Origin: an uncultured Muribaculaceae bacterium
GTDB lineage: Bacteria; Bacteroidota; Bacteroidia; Bacteroidales; Muribaculaceae
Reading direction: 5' to 3'
NCBI GenBank assembly: GCA_910584185.1
Contig: CAJTYC010000023.1
Coordinates: 1-29,235, forward strand
Length of the DNA: 29,235 bases
Shown here: piece by piece, positions 15,736-23,854 of the stretch
Position numbering within the stretch: the first letter of the stretch is position 1
How the letters are laid out: every line of letters starts with the position of its first letter
The notes under the pieces: generated by a model
What the model saw: only the letters and a program-made list of their open reading frames with translations
Database searches by the model: none
What the model was told of the DNA's origin: nothing
Made by a program: the position numbers and the translations under genes

Positions 15736-17190
15736 ATGGTAATGTTTCTTTGCGCCTTGGCTGTACTTATAGTGGGATATTTGGTGTATGGCTCTTTTGT
15801 GGAGCGCATGTTTGGCACTGACAAGAATAATTTGACACCTGCTCTTACACGGCAGGATGGCGTTGATTTTGTGCCTCTCCCCACTTGGAAAGTATTTTTG
15901 ATACAGTTTCTCAACATAGCAGGTATAGGGCCGATATTCGGCGCGATAATGGGTGTGATGTATGGTCCGGCTGCCTTTTTATGGATTGCATTCGGCACAA
16001 TCTTTGCCGGCGGAGTGCATGACTTCATATCAGCAATGATTTCGCTTCGTTGCGGCGGCAAGTCTCTCCCTGATATCGTCGGCACTGAATTGGGCAAGAA
16101 TGTGGAGAGGGTCATGGCCATTTTCACGCTTGTGCTGCTGATTATGGTCGTAGCCGTGTTCGTGCGCACTCCGGCAGGTCTACTTGCTTCCATGACTCCT
16201 GATGTATGGAATGTCAAAGTTTGGGCGGCATTGATATTTGTATATTATGTATTGGCTACGCTTCTTCCCATCGACAAACTGATAGGCAACCTCTACCCTA
16301 TCTTCGGGGCTTCGCTCCTCTTTATGGCTGTAGGGATAAGTGTCGTGCTGCTGTTTGGCGACACCACTATTCCGACCGACTTGGCCGGTGGCTTCGGCGA
16401 CCGAATGTCAGACCCTGACACTAACCCGATATTCCCGATGATGTTCGTGTCGATAGCATGCGGTGCGATATCCGGTTTTCACGCCACACAATCGCCGATG
16501 ATGGCCCGTTGCCTGAAGAATGAGAAACATGCTAAGCCCGTGTTTTATGGAGCCATGGTAGCCGAGGGTGTCGTAGCACTCGTATGGGCAGCCGCAGCGA
16601 TTGCATTCACGGGCAGTTATGAGCACCTTAGCGTGTTCCTGTCGGCACACAACGGTGATGCCGGAGCTTTGGTACAGGCAGTTTGCGACAATTGGCTCGG
16701 CGTAGTGGGAGGCATTCTTGCCATACTAGGGGTCATTGCAGCTCCTATCACCACCGGTGACACTGCGATGCGCAGCGCACGCCTTATTATCGCCGACATG
16801 TTCAATATAGACCAGAAACCGATATGGAAGAGACTCGGTGTCGCATTGCCGATTATATTGGGGAGTTACTTCCTGCTTCAGATTGATTTCTCGATACTCT
16901 GGCGTTACTTCGCATGGTCTAACCAAACACTCTCTATATTCACATTATGGGCATGCAGTGTGTACCTGCAGAAACAAAACAAGAGTTGGATAGTCACTGC
17001 CATACCGGCGATGTTCATGACAGCTGTATGCGTAACCTATATTTTCTTTGCCCCTACGGGCAGCGCGGCCACCGGGATAGGTCTACCCTTGGAAGGGGCC
17101 ATTGCAGTGGGCTGTGGGGTCTCCCTGCTCTTCTTAGGGCTATTTTTGCGCAGCCGTGCTAAATATGTACGCACTCTGCAATCTGACTGA
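15736..17190 (+). CDS. cstA: CstA-family carbon-starvation / pyruvate-peptide carrier
   Basis: 484 aa from the ATG at 15736 (MVMFLCALAVLIVGYLVYGS); 42 upstream codons open in frame are T-rich noise. This polytopic inner-membrane protein has about 12-14 hydrophobic segments spread over the whole length. CstA signatures are present: YGSFVERMFG, FLIQFLNIAGIGPIFGAIMG, GTIFAGGVHDFISAMISLRC, SGFHATQSPMMARCLKNE and ITTGDTAMRSARLIIADMF. Family members import peptides or pyruvate. This is the short Bacteroidetes form, against about 700 aa in E. coli. The substrate is not certain from sequence. It is preceded by a putative -7 box and followed by a bidirectional terminator, so it is probably monocistronic. 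Confidence 0.9.
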   Translation: MVMFLCALAVLIVGYLVYGSFVERMFGTDKNNLTPALTRQDGVDFVPLPTWKVFLIQFLNIAGIGPIFGAIMGVMYGPAAFLWIAFGTIFAGGVHDFISAMISLRCGGKSLPDIVGTELGKNVERVMAIFTLVLLIMVVAVFVRTPAGLLASMTPDVWNVKVWAALIFVYYVLATLLPIDKLIGNLYPIFGASLLFMAVGISVVLLFGDTTIPTDLAGGFGDRMSDPDTNPIFPMMFVSIACGAISGFHATQSPMMARCLKNEKHAKPVFYGAMVAEGVVALVWAAAAIAFTGSYEHLSVFLSAHNGDAGALVQAVCDNWLGVVGGILAILGVIAAPITTGDTAMRSARLIIADMFNIDQKPIWKRLGVALPIILGSYFLLQIDFSILWRYFAWSNQTLSIFTLWACSVYLQKQNKSWIVTAIPAMFMTAVCVTYIFFAPTGSAATGIGLPLEGAIAVGCGVSLLFLGLFLRSRAKYVRTLQSD

Positions 17191-17198
17191 ACAATGTA

Positions 17199-17504
17199 GT
17201 CGTAGACGGAGTCTCCTCCCCCCCCGGTGACTACGCGTCAATACCATAATAAAAAGCTCGACCTCACGGCCGAGCTATTTTATAGTTTTCTACAGGTAAA
17301 AATCTTAAGGTAAAAAAGATTGTTTTGGTCACTGCAAAGTTACGACTTATATTTCATTCTGCAAAATGAAACAGAGCAAAAACACCAAAACATGTTGTAG
17401 AACATATAAATCTCACTAAAAACCACAAAAAATCTGTGGCAATTTGTAAAATTTACGTTCTTCTTGTCGTAGATGGAATCTACTCCCTCCTCAAATCACT
17501 ACGC
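17199..17504 (+). repeat. pair of diverged direct repeats, 38/39 bp, 267 bp apart
   Basis: The copies lie at 17199-17236 and 17466-17504. Both run GTCGTAGAyGGArTCT, then a C-rich stretch, ending in CACTACGC or GACTACGC. Of the first 24 bases, 20 are identical. They bracket the terminator region between the CstA gene and lpxH. Confidence 0.65.
17251..17285. terminator. bidirectional terminator between the CstA gene and lpxH
   Basis: Stem AGCTCG (17255-17260) with CGAGCT (17271-17276), preceded by AAAAA and followed by ATTTTAT. It therefore has a T-run on each strand, as expected for convergent genes. Confidence 0.75.
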
Positions 17505-17518
17505 AATTTTATGCGCAG

Positions 17519-18262
17519 TTATTTCTTTTGGAGTTGGTGAAGAGTGAGGTTATTGCCATCCCACCGGGAGTAGCTGCACCTTTTTATCCACTCTCCGAGC
17601 ACTACCATTTTGGCTTTTTCGGTCAGTTGCACATGTTCGAACAGGTGGAGGTGGCCGTAGATGAAGTATTCCACATCGGGATGTTCTTTAAGGTAAGAGA
17701 GGCTGAAGTCGGTGATGTTTTGCATCATGCGCTCCGCATCCACCTCCTTCGGAAGTTCGCATTTGCGTGAGTGGCGGCTCCAGTTGTAGGCAAAGGGGAC
17801 TGTCCAGCGAGGGTGTATGCCTGAGAAGAGGAATTGGCAGAACTTGTTGCGAAACAGTTTGCGCAGCAGCTTGAACGAAGGTTTAAGTTTGCCTATGCCA
17901 TCGCCATGCGTCATCAGGAACTTATGGCCATCAAGGTCAAACACCTTGTAGCCGTCCACTACCTCTATGCCGAGTTCGTTGGGCAGGTAATCGAAAATCC
18001 AGATATCGTGATTGCCGATAAACCATACAATCTTCACGCCACGGTCGGCGAGTTCGGCGAGCTTGCCGAAAAAGCGCACGAATCCTCGCGGCACCACGTA
18101 GCGGTATTCATACCAATAATCAAGCACATCACCGAGCAGAAAAAGTGCGTCAGCTTCCTCCTTTATTGAATCGAGAAAGCTGACCACCCTTGCTTCGGCA
18201 CTGCGCGAATCCTCAAAATAGGGCGCACCTAAATGGAGGTCACTTAAGAAATATGCTATCAC
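17519..18262 (-). CDS. lpxH: UDP-2,3-diacylglucosamine hydrolase-type metallophosphatase
   Basis: 247 aa. It probably releases UMP from UDP-2,3-diacylglucosamine to give lipid X, step four of lipid A synthesis, at the inner membrane surface. All calcineurin-like metal motifs are present: SDLHLG (Asp8, His10), GDVLDYW (Asp45), GNHD (Asn84, His85), THGDG (His119) and GHLH (His204, His206). LpxH-specific flavour comes from WFIGNHDIW, IHPRWTVPFAYNWSRHSR and the length. LpxI/LpxG alternatives lack this pattern. Its start overlaps the stop of the upstream sufT-like gene by 4 bp (ATGA), showing translational coupling. Confidence 0.88.
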   Translation of the reverse strand: MIAYFLSDLHLGAPYFEDSRSAEARVVSFLDSIKEEADALFLLGDVLDYWYEYRYVVPRGFVRFFGKLAELADRGVKIVWFIGNHDIWIFDYLPNELGIEVVDGYKVFDLDGHKFLMTHGDGIGKLKPSFKLLRKLFRNKFCQFLFSGIHPRWTVPFAYNWSRHSRKCELPKEVDAERMMQNITDFSLSYLKEHPDVEYFIYGHLHLFEHVQLTEKAKMVVLGEWIKRCSYSRWDGNNLTLHQLQKK

Positions 18263-18612
18263 AGGAAACCGAGTTCTAATTTAGCTTCTTCCGACATCAT
18301 ATCTTGCGACCATTCAGGCTCAAACACAAGACGCAAGTCCACCTTCTCAGGGCCTTTGATGCTCACCAACTTCTGGCGGACATCTTCAAGAATGAAATCG
18401 GCCGCCGGGCATGAAGGCGCTGTCAAGGTCATATCTACATGGAGCGTCTTGTCGCTCTCCGTGTAATCAATCCTGTAAATCAGACCGAGGTCATAAACAT
18501 TTACGGGAATCTCAGGGTCATAGACCGTCTTGAGCATCTCTATGGCCTTGGCTATTATCTGCATTTCCTCCTCACTCTGAGGGGCTTCGGATTTCTTATC
18601 TGTATCTTCCAT
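18259..18612 (-). CDS. SufT/MIP18-family (DUF59) Fe-S assembly protein
   Basis: 117 aa. The core matches the MIP18/DUF59 family of iron-sulfur cluster assembly factors: YDPEIPVNVYDLGLIYRID (about 31-49), VDMTLTAPSCPAADFILEDV with the conserved Cys, then PEKVDLRLVFEPEWSQDMMS, the usual W-rich signature. An acidic N-terminal extension (EDTDKKSEAPQSEEEM) precedes it. The family helps mature Fe-S proteins; the Na+-NQR and BioB in this organism are possible clients (inference). It overlaps lpxH by 4 bp and follows the beta-barrel gene by 71 bp on the same strand. Confidence 0.85.
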   Translation of the reverse strand: MEDTDKKSEAPQSEEEMQIIAKAIEMLKTVYDPEIPVNVYDLGLIYRIDYTESDKTLHVDMTLTAPSCPAADFILEDVRQKLVSIKGPEKVDLRLVFEPEWSQDMMSEEAKLELGFL

Positions 18613-18683
18613 AATATTACAACAATTGAGAAGATAAAATTACTATGAGACGAGCCCTACGGCACGTATGCAAACAATACGAT

Positions 18684-19292
18684 TTAGAACAGCACCGCGA
18701 AGTCGACTTTCCAGCCCTCGAGGCGACCGTAAAAATCGTTGAGCTTACGCACCTTCATATCGTCGGTCATGTCCCACACATAGCTGCCCATGATCTGATA
18801 GCGACGGAAAAGCTCGATGCCGAGACCCACTGTAAGGCCCACTGTAGCAGCACGGCTCTTCACGGCAGCGCAATCAGTTGTGGCCACATTGAAATTGAAC
18901 TCCGGACCTCCAAACACAAACGGAGCGAAGGTGCTTTCAAGGCCATTCATACGTGTCCACTTGAATCGGATATTGACCGGCACCTGAATCACCTGCATTC
19001 GCAGATCAGTATTCTTGATGCCGTCGGACGACCATATCGGCTTGTCAGAGAAATTGACACGGCCACCATGGTTAAGATACTTCAAGGCGAAATCGAAGCC
19101 GAAACCGATGCCCGGAATCATGACCTCACCCATCACGCCCACATTGCCGCCTACGAGCATTGAATTACCCATAAGGTTCTGACGCCAGGAGAACTTCTCG
19201 AAGTTCACGCCGACCGTGGGTCCCCAACGGAATTTGGCCGAGGCTCCAAAAGCCACGGCCAAACACACCAACAGTATAAAAAATTTCTTCAT
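18684..19292 (-). CDS. outer-membrane beta-barrel (porin-family) protein, paralogue 2
   Basis: 202 aa. The start is the ATG at 19292 (MKKFFILLVCLAVAFGASAK); two codons of the longer frame (TTG, ATA) are dropped. A signal peptide cleaves after ASA, leaving KFRWGPTVGVNFEKFSW, the opening of a small Bacteroidetes beta-barrel (outer-membrane beta-barrel domain type). Alternating hydrophobic strands run throughout, and the chain ends in an aromatic residue (WKVDFAVLF), the usual sorting signal for outer-membrane insertion. It is similar to the next upstream gene, including a shared AKF-WG-VG-N start, so the two are tandem paralogues 29 bp apart. The ligand or role is unknown. Confidence 0.82.
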   Translation of the reverse strand: MKKFFILLVCLAVAFGASAKFRWGPTVGVNFEKFSWRQNLMGNSMLVGGNVGVMGEVMIPGIGFGFDFALKYLNHGGRVNFSDKPIWSSDGIKNTDLRMQVIQVPVNIRFKWTRMNGLESTFAPFVFGGPEFNFNVATTDCAAVKSRAATVGLTVGLGIELFRRYQIMGSYVWDMTDDMKVRKLNDFYGRLEGWKVDFAVLF

Positions 19293-19321
19293 TATCAATA
19301 GTTAATCCATCGCCTGCCGCA

Positions 19322-19915
19322 TCAGAACATCCAGGCAGCCGTGATGGTCCAGTAATTGTTTTTCACCTTCACATCCTCAGTGACATTGCCAACGCTGTCG
19401 AACATCTTTATCTTGTCGATATTGTTCATGCCGAAAGTGTAGCCCGCACCAATCTGGAGGTGACGGATAAGTTCGAGGCCGATGCCGAGATCCCAACCCC
19501 ACTGGCAGTCACGTGTGCGACCGAACGCCTTCTTGTCGAGTTTCACCGCAAGGTTAGGCCCGGTGAAGACATAGGGAGAGATGATAGATGATACGGCGGG
19601 AATACCGATCTTGTATTTGAGGTGAAGTGGAATTTCGATGAAGTTGCCGTTGACATCCTCACCATTGACCGAAGTAGTCATGTAAGTATACATAAGCGAG
19701 AGGTCCGCACCGAGGCCGAGCACGGGAGCGATATACTCCGCAGTGAGACCGGCGGTGATACCGCAACGGTTGTGCGTGTTAAGGATGTCCTTGGAAAAAC
19801 TCATCTTGTCGACATTGGCACCTACCTTCACACCCCAGCCGAATTTGGCCTGAGCGGAGAGACCTGTACAGAACGCGAGGAGGAGAGCAAAGATTGCGAT
19901 TTTAGATTTTTTCAT
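19322..19915 (-). CDS. outer-membrane beta-barrel (porin-family) protein, paralogue 1
   Basis: 197 aa from the ATG at 19915 (MKKSKIAIFALLLAFCTGLS). The longer open frame of 36 extra codons crosses into the priA leader and is rejected. The signal peptide ends at SAQA, and the mature chain starts KFGWGVKVGANVDKMSF. Repeated beta-strand patterns follow (TAEYIAPVLGLGADLSLMYT, IEIPLHLKYK, YVFTGPNLAVKL, LGIGLELIRHLQIGAGYTFG), and the end is aromatic (WTITAAWMF). Predicted location is the outer membrane. It is the first gene of the minus-strand run and is divergent from priA, with a -7-like box 25 bp upstream of the start. Confidence 0.82.
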   Translation of the reverse strand: MKKSKIAIFALLLAFCTGLSAQAKFGWGVKVGANVDKMSFSKDILNTHNRCGITAGLTAEYIAPVLGLGADLSLMYTYMTTSVNGEDVNGNFIEIPLHLKYKIGIPAVSSIISPYVFTGPNLAVKLDKKAFGRTRDCQWGWDLGIGLELIRHLQIGAGYTFGMNNIDKIKMFDSVGNVTEDVKVKNNYWTITAAWMF

Positions 19916-19939
19916 AACGTAGTCTATTTGTTTGTGGCA

Positions 19940-19947
19940 CAAAATTA
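19940..19947 (-). promoter_or_regulatory. -7 box for the minus-strand beta-barrel unit
   Basis: Read on the minus strand this is TAATTTTG, a full match to TAnnTTTG. No good -33 box lies 20 bp upstream. The predicted start leaves a leader of about 20 nt to the ATG at 19915. Confidence 0.4.
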
Positions 19948-19969
19948 AGAAAAATTTCGCAAAAATCCT

Positions 19970-19977
19970 TAAATTTG
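19970..19977 (+). promoter_or_regulatory. -7 box immediately upstream of priA
   Basis: TAAATTTG fully matches the -7 consensus and ends 5 bp before the priA ATG at 19983, so a transcript from it would be leaderless or nearly so. No good -33 box is seen at the 20-bp spacing. Confidence 0.4.
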
Positions 19978-19982
19978 CAGTA

Positions 19983-22442
19983 ATGTATGCAGAAATTATT
20001 TTGCCGCTGCCGATTTTCGGCACCTTTACCTACGAGATACCGGAGGAAAAACTCTCCCGGGTCCAGGCCGGTGTGCGCGTGCTTGTGCAGTTTGGCAACA
20101 AGAAATATTACACCGGCATAGTGCAGCGCACGCACATGCTCCACCCCGGCTACGCATTGAAACCGATACTTGAGGTAATGGATGACCGCCCCGTAGTGCG
20201 TTACCCACAAACGAAGCTATGGGACTGGATATCCGAATATTACCTATGCACCATAGGCGATGTGATGAAAGCTGCGCTTCCCACAGGCCTTAAGCCTGAG
20301 AGCGAGACATTCGTGACTCTCAACGAAGACTTCGACATGCCCGACGGTGTGAAACTGACCGACCGCCAAGCCATGGTGGTGATGCTTCTCGAAGAGAAAA
20401 AGAAACTGCGGGTAAGCGACATAGAGCGTGAGCTTAAACTAAAAAGTGCGGCGCATGTGGTGAGCGGGCTACTCGAGGCGGGGGTGGTCAACGTGGACGA
20501 AAAAGTGGTGGAGAAATATTGCGCCAAGCGTGAGACGCATATCATACTGAACTTGGAGCGCGGCGACGAAGAGGGTCTGCATCGCATGTTTGACCTTGTG
20601 ACGCGCTCACGCATGCAAGAGAAGACACTGATAGCATGGCTTGAACTTTCACGCTGGCTGCACCGTGGCGAATCGCTTAAGCCGGTGACCCGCGAGACAC
20701 TCACCGAAGCCTCCGGTGTGACTCCGGGAGTGATGAAAGCAATGGTCGACAAAGGGATATTCCAGCGCGAAAAGCGGAGCGTAAACCGCTTCAACATAAA
20801 AGCAGAGACCGAGATTTCACCCTCTCCCCTCTCAGAGGCACAGCGCAAGGCTTATGACGAGATACGCGAGGCATTCCGCAGCAAAGATGTGACGCTGCTT
20901 CACGGAGTGACCGGAAGCGGCAAGACCGAGATATATACCCACCTCATCAAGAATGCCCTCATGGATGGCAATCAGGTGCTATATCTGGTGCCGGAGATTT
21001 CGCTCACCACGCAGCTTACCGACAGGCTGCGCAAGGTGCTCGGCGACCGTCTGCTGGTTTACCACTCCAAGTTCTCAGACAGCGAGCGCGTGGATATATG
21101 GCGTAAACTCCTTGACACCACAGAGCCACTGGTGGTGCTCGGCGCACGCTCGGCAGTGCTTCTTCCATTCGCCCACTTGGGTCTGATAATCGTAGATGAA
21201 GAGCATGAGAGCAGCTACAAGCAATATGACCCGGCTCCGCGTTACAACGCACGCGACACTGCGATAGTGCTCGCCACGATGCATGGGGCGAAGACCTTGT
21301 TGGGCTCGGCAACCCCCTCTATCGAGACATATTACAAGGGGAAAACCGGCAAATATGGGCTTGTGACGCTCAGCGAACGTTTCGACGGTTCGGTGCTTCC
21401 CGACGTAGAGATAGTCGACATGCGCGAGCAGCGCAAGAAGAAACTGAACACGGGCATGTTCAGCGCCGCTATGGTGAGCGCGTTACGCCACACCATGGCC
21501 GACAAGAAACAGGCGATACTCTTCCAGAACCGTCGCGGCTTCGCACCGGTGGTGGTGTGCCGCCAATGCGGCTGGACACCCAAATGCGAGAACTGTGACG
21601 TCTCGCCCGTGTATCACAAGAATGTCAACCTGCTGAAATGTCACTACTGCGGAGCCACAGCCATGCTGCCACGGCTCTGCCCGGCGTGCGGCCAAAACAG
21701 CATAGACATATTCGGCTACGGCACCGAGCGGATAGCAGAGGAGACACAGTCGCTCATGCCGGATGCGAAAGTGTCGCGCATGGATCTCGACACCACACGC
21801 AATAAGGATTCCTACCAACACATCATAGAGGAGTTTTCCAATCACGACACTGACATACTCGTGGGCACGCAGATGGTGACCAAGGGACTTGACTTCGACG
21901 ACGTGAAGATGGCCGGTGTTATAAATGCCGACACCCTTCTCAACTTCCCCGACTTCCGCAGCAACGAACGTGCATACAACATGCTCGAGCAGGTGGCCGG
22001 ACGTGCCGGACGCCGCAAGGAGAAAGGATTGGTGCTTATACAAACCACCGACCCGAAAAATCCGGTGCTCGACTTTGTGCGCCGCCACGATTATACCGAC
22101 TATTACGCATACGAATTAAAAGAGCGTCAAGAGTATCACTATCCGCCATTCACACGGATTATCAACGTGTATTTGCGCAACAAAGATTCAGCCACATGCG
22201 ACCGCGCCGCCGTGCTTTTCGCCAAGCGACTTCGCGATGTGTTCGGCAACAGGGTGCTCGGTCCGGAGAAGCCGTTCGTAAGCAGGGTGTCGCTGTGGTA
22301 TATCCAGGGCATAATGCTCAAGGTGGAGGCGGGCGCGAGCATGAAGAAAGTTAAAGATCTGCTGAGGGGAATCTTCGAAGAACTGGCCCCCCACCCCGAC
22401 ATGAAAAGCACCCAGATACACTATGACGTTGACCCCGCGTGA
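19983..22442 (+). CDS. priA: primosomal replication-restart helicase PriA
   Basis: 819 aa from the ATG at 19983 (MYAEIILPLPIFGTFTYEIP); 17 upstream in-frame codons contain the promoter. PriA is a 3'-5' superfamily 2 helicase that reloads the replisome at stalled forks. N-terminal DNA-binding domain: about 1-100. Helicase: Walker A GVTGSGKT at 308-315 (Lys314), DEEH at 405-408, and GSATPSIETY. Zinc-binding cysteines are at 526, 529, 535, 538, 553, 556, 566 and 569 (CRQCGW, CENC, CHYCG, CPAC). Motifs V and VI are seen as GTQMVTKGLDFDDV and EQVAGRAGR. The length is somewhat over the 732 aa of E. coli PriA. It is divergent from the beta-barrel genes. Confidence 0.97.
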   Translation: MYAEIILPLPIFGTFTYEIPEEKLSRVQAGVRVLVQFGNKKYYTGIVQRTHMLHPGYALKPILEVMDDRPVVRYPQTKLWDWISEYYLCTIGDVMKAALPTGLKPESETFVTLNEDFDMPDGVKLTDRQAMVVMLLEEKKKLRVSDIERELKLKSAAHVVSGLLEAGVVNVDEKVVEKYCAKRETHIILNLERGDEEGLHRMFDLVTRSRMQEKTLIAWLELSRWLHRGESLKPVTRETLTEASGVTPGVMKAMVDKGIFQREKRSVNRFNIKAETEISPSPLSEAQRKAYDEIREAFRSKDVTLLHGVTGSGKTEIYTHLIKNALMDGNQVLYLVPEISLTTQLTDRLRKVLGDRLLVYHSKFSDSERVDIWRKLLDTTEPLVVLGARSAVLLPFAHLGLIIVDEEHESSYKQYDPAPRYNARDTAIVLATMHGAKTLLGSATPSIETYYKGKTGKYGLVTLSERFDGSVLPDVEIVDMREQRKKKLNTGMFSAAMVSALRHTMADKKQAILFQNRRGFAPVVVCRQCGWTPKCENCDVSPVYHKNVNLLKCHYCGATAMLPRLCPACGQNSIDIFGYGTERIAEETQSLMPDAKVSRMDLDTTRNKDSYQHIIEEFSNHDTDILVGTQMVTKGLDFDDVKMAGVINADTLLNFPDFRSNERAYNMLEQVAGRAGRRKEKGLVLIQTTDPKNPVLDFVRRHDYTDYYAYELKERQEYHYPPFTRIINVYLRNKDSATCDRAAVLFAKRLRDVFGNRVLGPEKPFVSRVSLWYIQGIMLKVEAGASMKKVKDLLRGIFEELAPHPDMKSTQIHYDVDPA

Positions 22443-22518
22443 TTCAACTAATAATGAATCGTGATTCAACTAATAATGAATAATGAATAGTGAATAATTT
22501 TTGGCTTTATAAATTCAT

Positions 22519-22549
22519 TTGCAGTTTTCGGTTTATTCTGAAACTGCAA
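22519..22549. promoter_or_regulatory. 9-bp inverted repeat upstream of bioA, candidate operator
   Basis: TTGCAGTTT (22519-22527), 13 bp, then AAACTGCAA (22541-22549), a perfect 9-bp inverted repeat ending 26 bp before the bioA ATG. The TTG...CAA ends and the spacing recall BirA-type biotin operators (TTGTAAACC-N16-GGTTTACAA in E. coli), but the inner bases and spacer differ. It could instead be an RNA hairpin in the leader. Confidence 0.45.
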
Positions 22550-22575
22550 TAACAACTATAACCACACAAGAGACC

Positions 22576-23835
22576 ATGATACATGATGAATTTGACAGGT
22601 TGCATCTTTGGCATCCTTATACAAGCACACACAATCCTCTCCCCACCTACAAGGTGCGCGAGGCGCATGGGGCCACGCTCACGCTCGATGACGGCACTGA
22701 GCTTATCGACGGCATGTCGTCGTGGTGGTGCGTGATACATGGCTACAACCATCCGGTGCTCAACGAGGCGGCCAAGCGACAGATCGACAAGATGAGCCAT
22801 GTGATGTTTGGCGGTCTAACCCACGATCCCGCCGTCGAACTCGGCAAGCTGCTACTTGAGATTCTTCCCCCCTCTATGGAGCACATCTTCTATGCAGACT
22901 CCGGTTCGGTAGCCACAGAGGTAGCCATGAAGATGGCTGTGCAGGCTCACGACAATCCACGCAAGACCAATTTCGCCACCATACGCAGCGGTTATCATGG
23001 CGACACATGGAACGCCATGTCGGTGTGCGACCCCGTCACCGGTATGCACGGCGCTTTCGGCCCTGCACTCCCTATACGCCACTTTGCACCCTCTCCCCAA
23101 TGCCGCTTCGGCGACGCATGGGATCCCGCTGACTTCGAGCCAATGCGCAAGCTGATACGTGATAAAGCTGACGATCTCGCAGCCGTAATACTCGAACCTA
23201 TCGTGCAGGGGGCCGGAGGCATGAGATTCTATCATCCGCAATATCTGTGTGAACTCCGCAAGGAGTGCGATGCCAATAATGTGCTGCTGATATTTGACGA
23301 GATAGCCACCGGCTTCGGGCGTACCGGCAAACTATTCGCATGGGAGCATGCCGGCGTAGAACCCGACATCATGCTTATCGGCAAGGCCATAACCGGAGGT
23401 TTCATGACATTCGCAGCCGTTGCCACAAGCCACCGCGTGGCCGACATGATTTCCAACTCGCAGAGCGGCTGCATCATGCATGGGCCAACGTTTATGGGCA
23501 ACCCGTTGGCCTGTGCCGTGGCCGTGGCCTCTACAAAGCTGCTGCTCTCGCAGCCATGGCAACAGCGCATCAAGGAGATTGAATCGATAATGAATGAAGA
23601 GCTTGCTTCGGCACGAGAAATGGATAACGTGGAGGAAGTACGTGTGCTCGGCGGCATAGGAGTAGTGCAGACCAAGGAGCCGGTAGACCTGGCGGTGTTC
23701 CAGAAGCGATGCGTGGCCGAGGGGGTATGGATACGTCCTTTCGGCAAGAACGCCTATATCATGCCCCCATATATGGCAGTCACCGACGAACAGGTGCGCA
23801 AACTTTGCAAGGCACTTATCAAATGCCTGAGCTGA
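22576..23835 (+). CDS. bioA: adenosylmethionine-8-amino-7-oxononanoate aminotransferase
   Basis: 419 aa from the ATG at 22576 (MIHDEFDRLHLWHPYTS); an in-frame TTG at 22519 would put the palindrome inside the gene and is rejected. This PLP enzyme converts KAPA to DAPA using S-adenosylmethionine as amino donor. Family motifs: WHPYTS near residue 11, DGMSSWWCVIHGYNHP, FYADSGSVATEVAMKMAVQ, RSGYHGDTWNAMSV, LIFDEIATGFGRTGKLFAWE and the PLP lysine in IGKAITGGF (Lys270). WHPYTS and the SSWWC segment mark BioA rather than other class III aminotransferases. bioF begins 19 bp after the stop. Confidence 0.96.
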   Translation: MIHDEFDRLHLWHPYTSTHNPLPTYKVREAHGATLTLDDGTELIDGMSSWWCVIHGYNHPVLNEAAKRQIDKMSHVMFGGLTHDPAVELGKLLLEILPPSMEHIFYADSGSVATEVAMKMAVQAHDNPRKTNFATIRSGYHGDTWNAMSVCDPVTGMHGAFGPALPIRHFAPSPQCRFGDAWDPADFEPMRKLIRDKADDLAAVILEPIVQGAGGMRFYHPQYLCELRKECDANNVLLIFDEIATGFGRTGKLFAWEHAGVEPDIMLIGKAITGGFMTFAAVATSHRVADMISNSQSGCIMHGPTFMGNPLACAVAVASTKLLLSQPWQQRIKEIESIMNEELASAREMDNVEEVRVLGGIGVVQTKEPVDLAVFQKRCVAEGVWIRPFGKNAYIMPPYMAVTDEQVRKLCKALIKCLS

Positions 23836-23854
23836 ACTGATACAAAGAAAACTG

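Larger units (their letters stand above)
17191..17518 (+). other. convergent intergenic region
   Basis: These 328 bp lie between the 3' ends of the CstA gene (+) and lpxH (-). They hold the two diverged direct repeats and a bidirectional terminator, and are otherwise AT-rich. No coding potential was seen. Confidence 0.75.

Noticed and set aside
15690..16217. 175-codon minus-strand frame
   Set aside because: Antisense to the CstA gene; Thr/Ser/Pro-rich shadow composition.
19916..20023. 36-codon N-terminal extension of the beta-barrel gene
   Set aside because: It would run into priA and bury the signal peptide; ATG at 19915 gives a clean signal sequence.
22519..22575. TTG start extending bioA by 19 codons
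   Set aside because: The extension (QFSVYSETAITTITTQET) is not family-like and covers the palindrome; ATG at 22576 gives the normal N-terminus.
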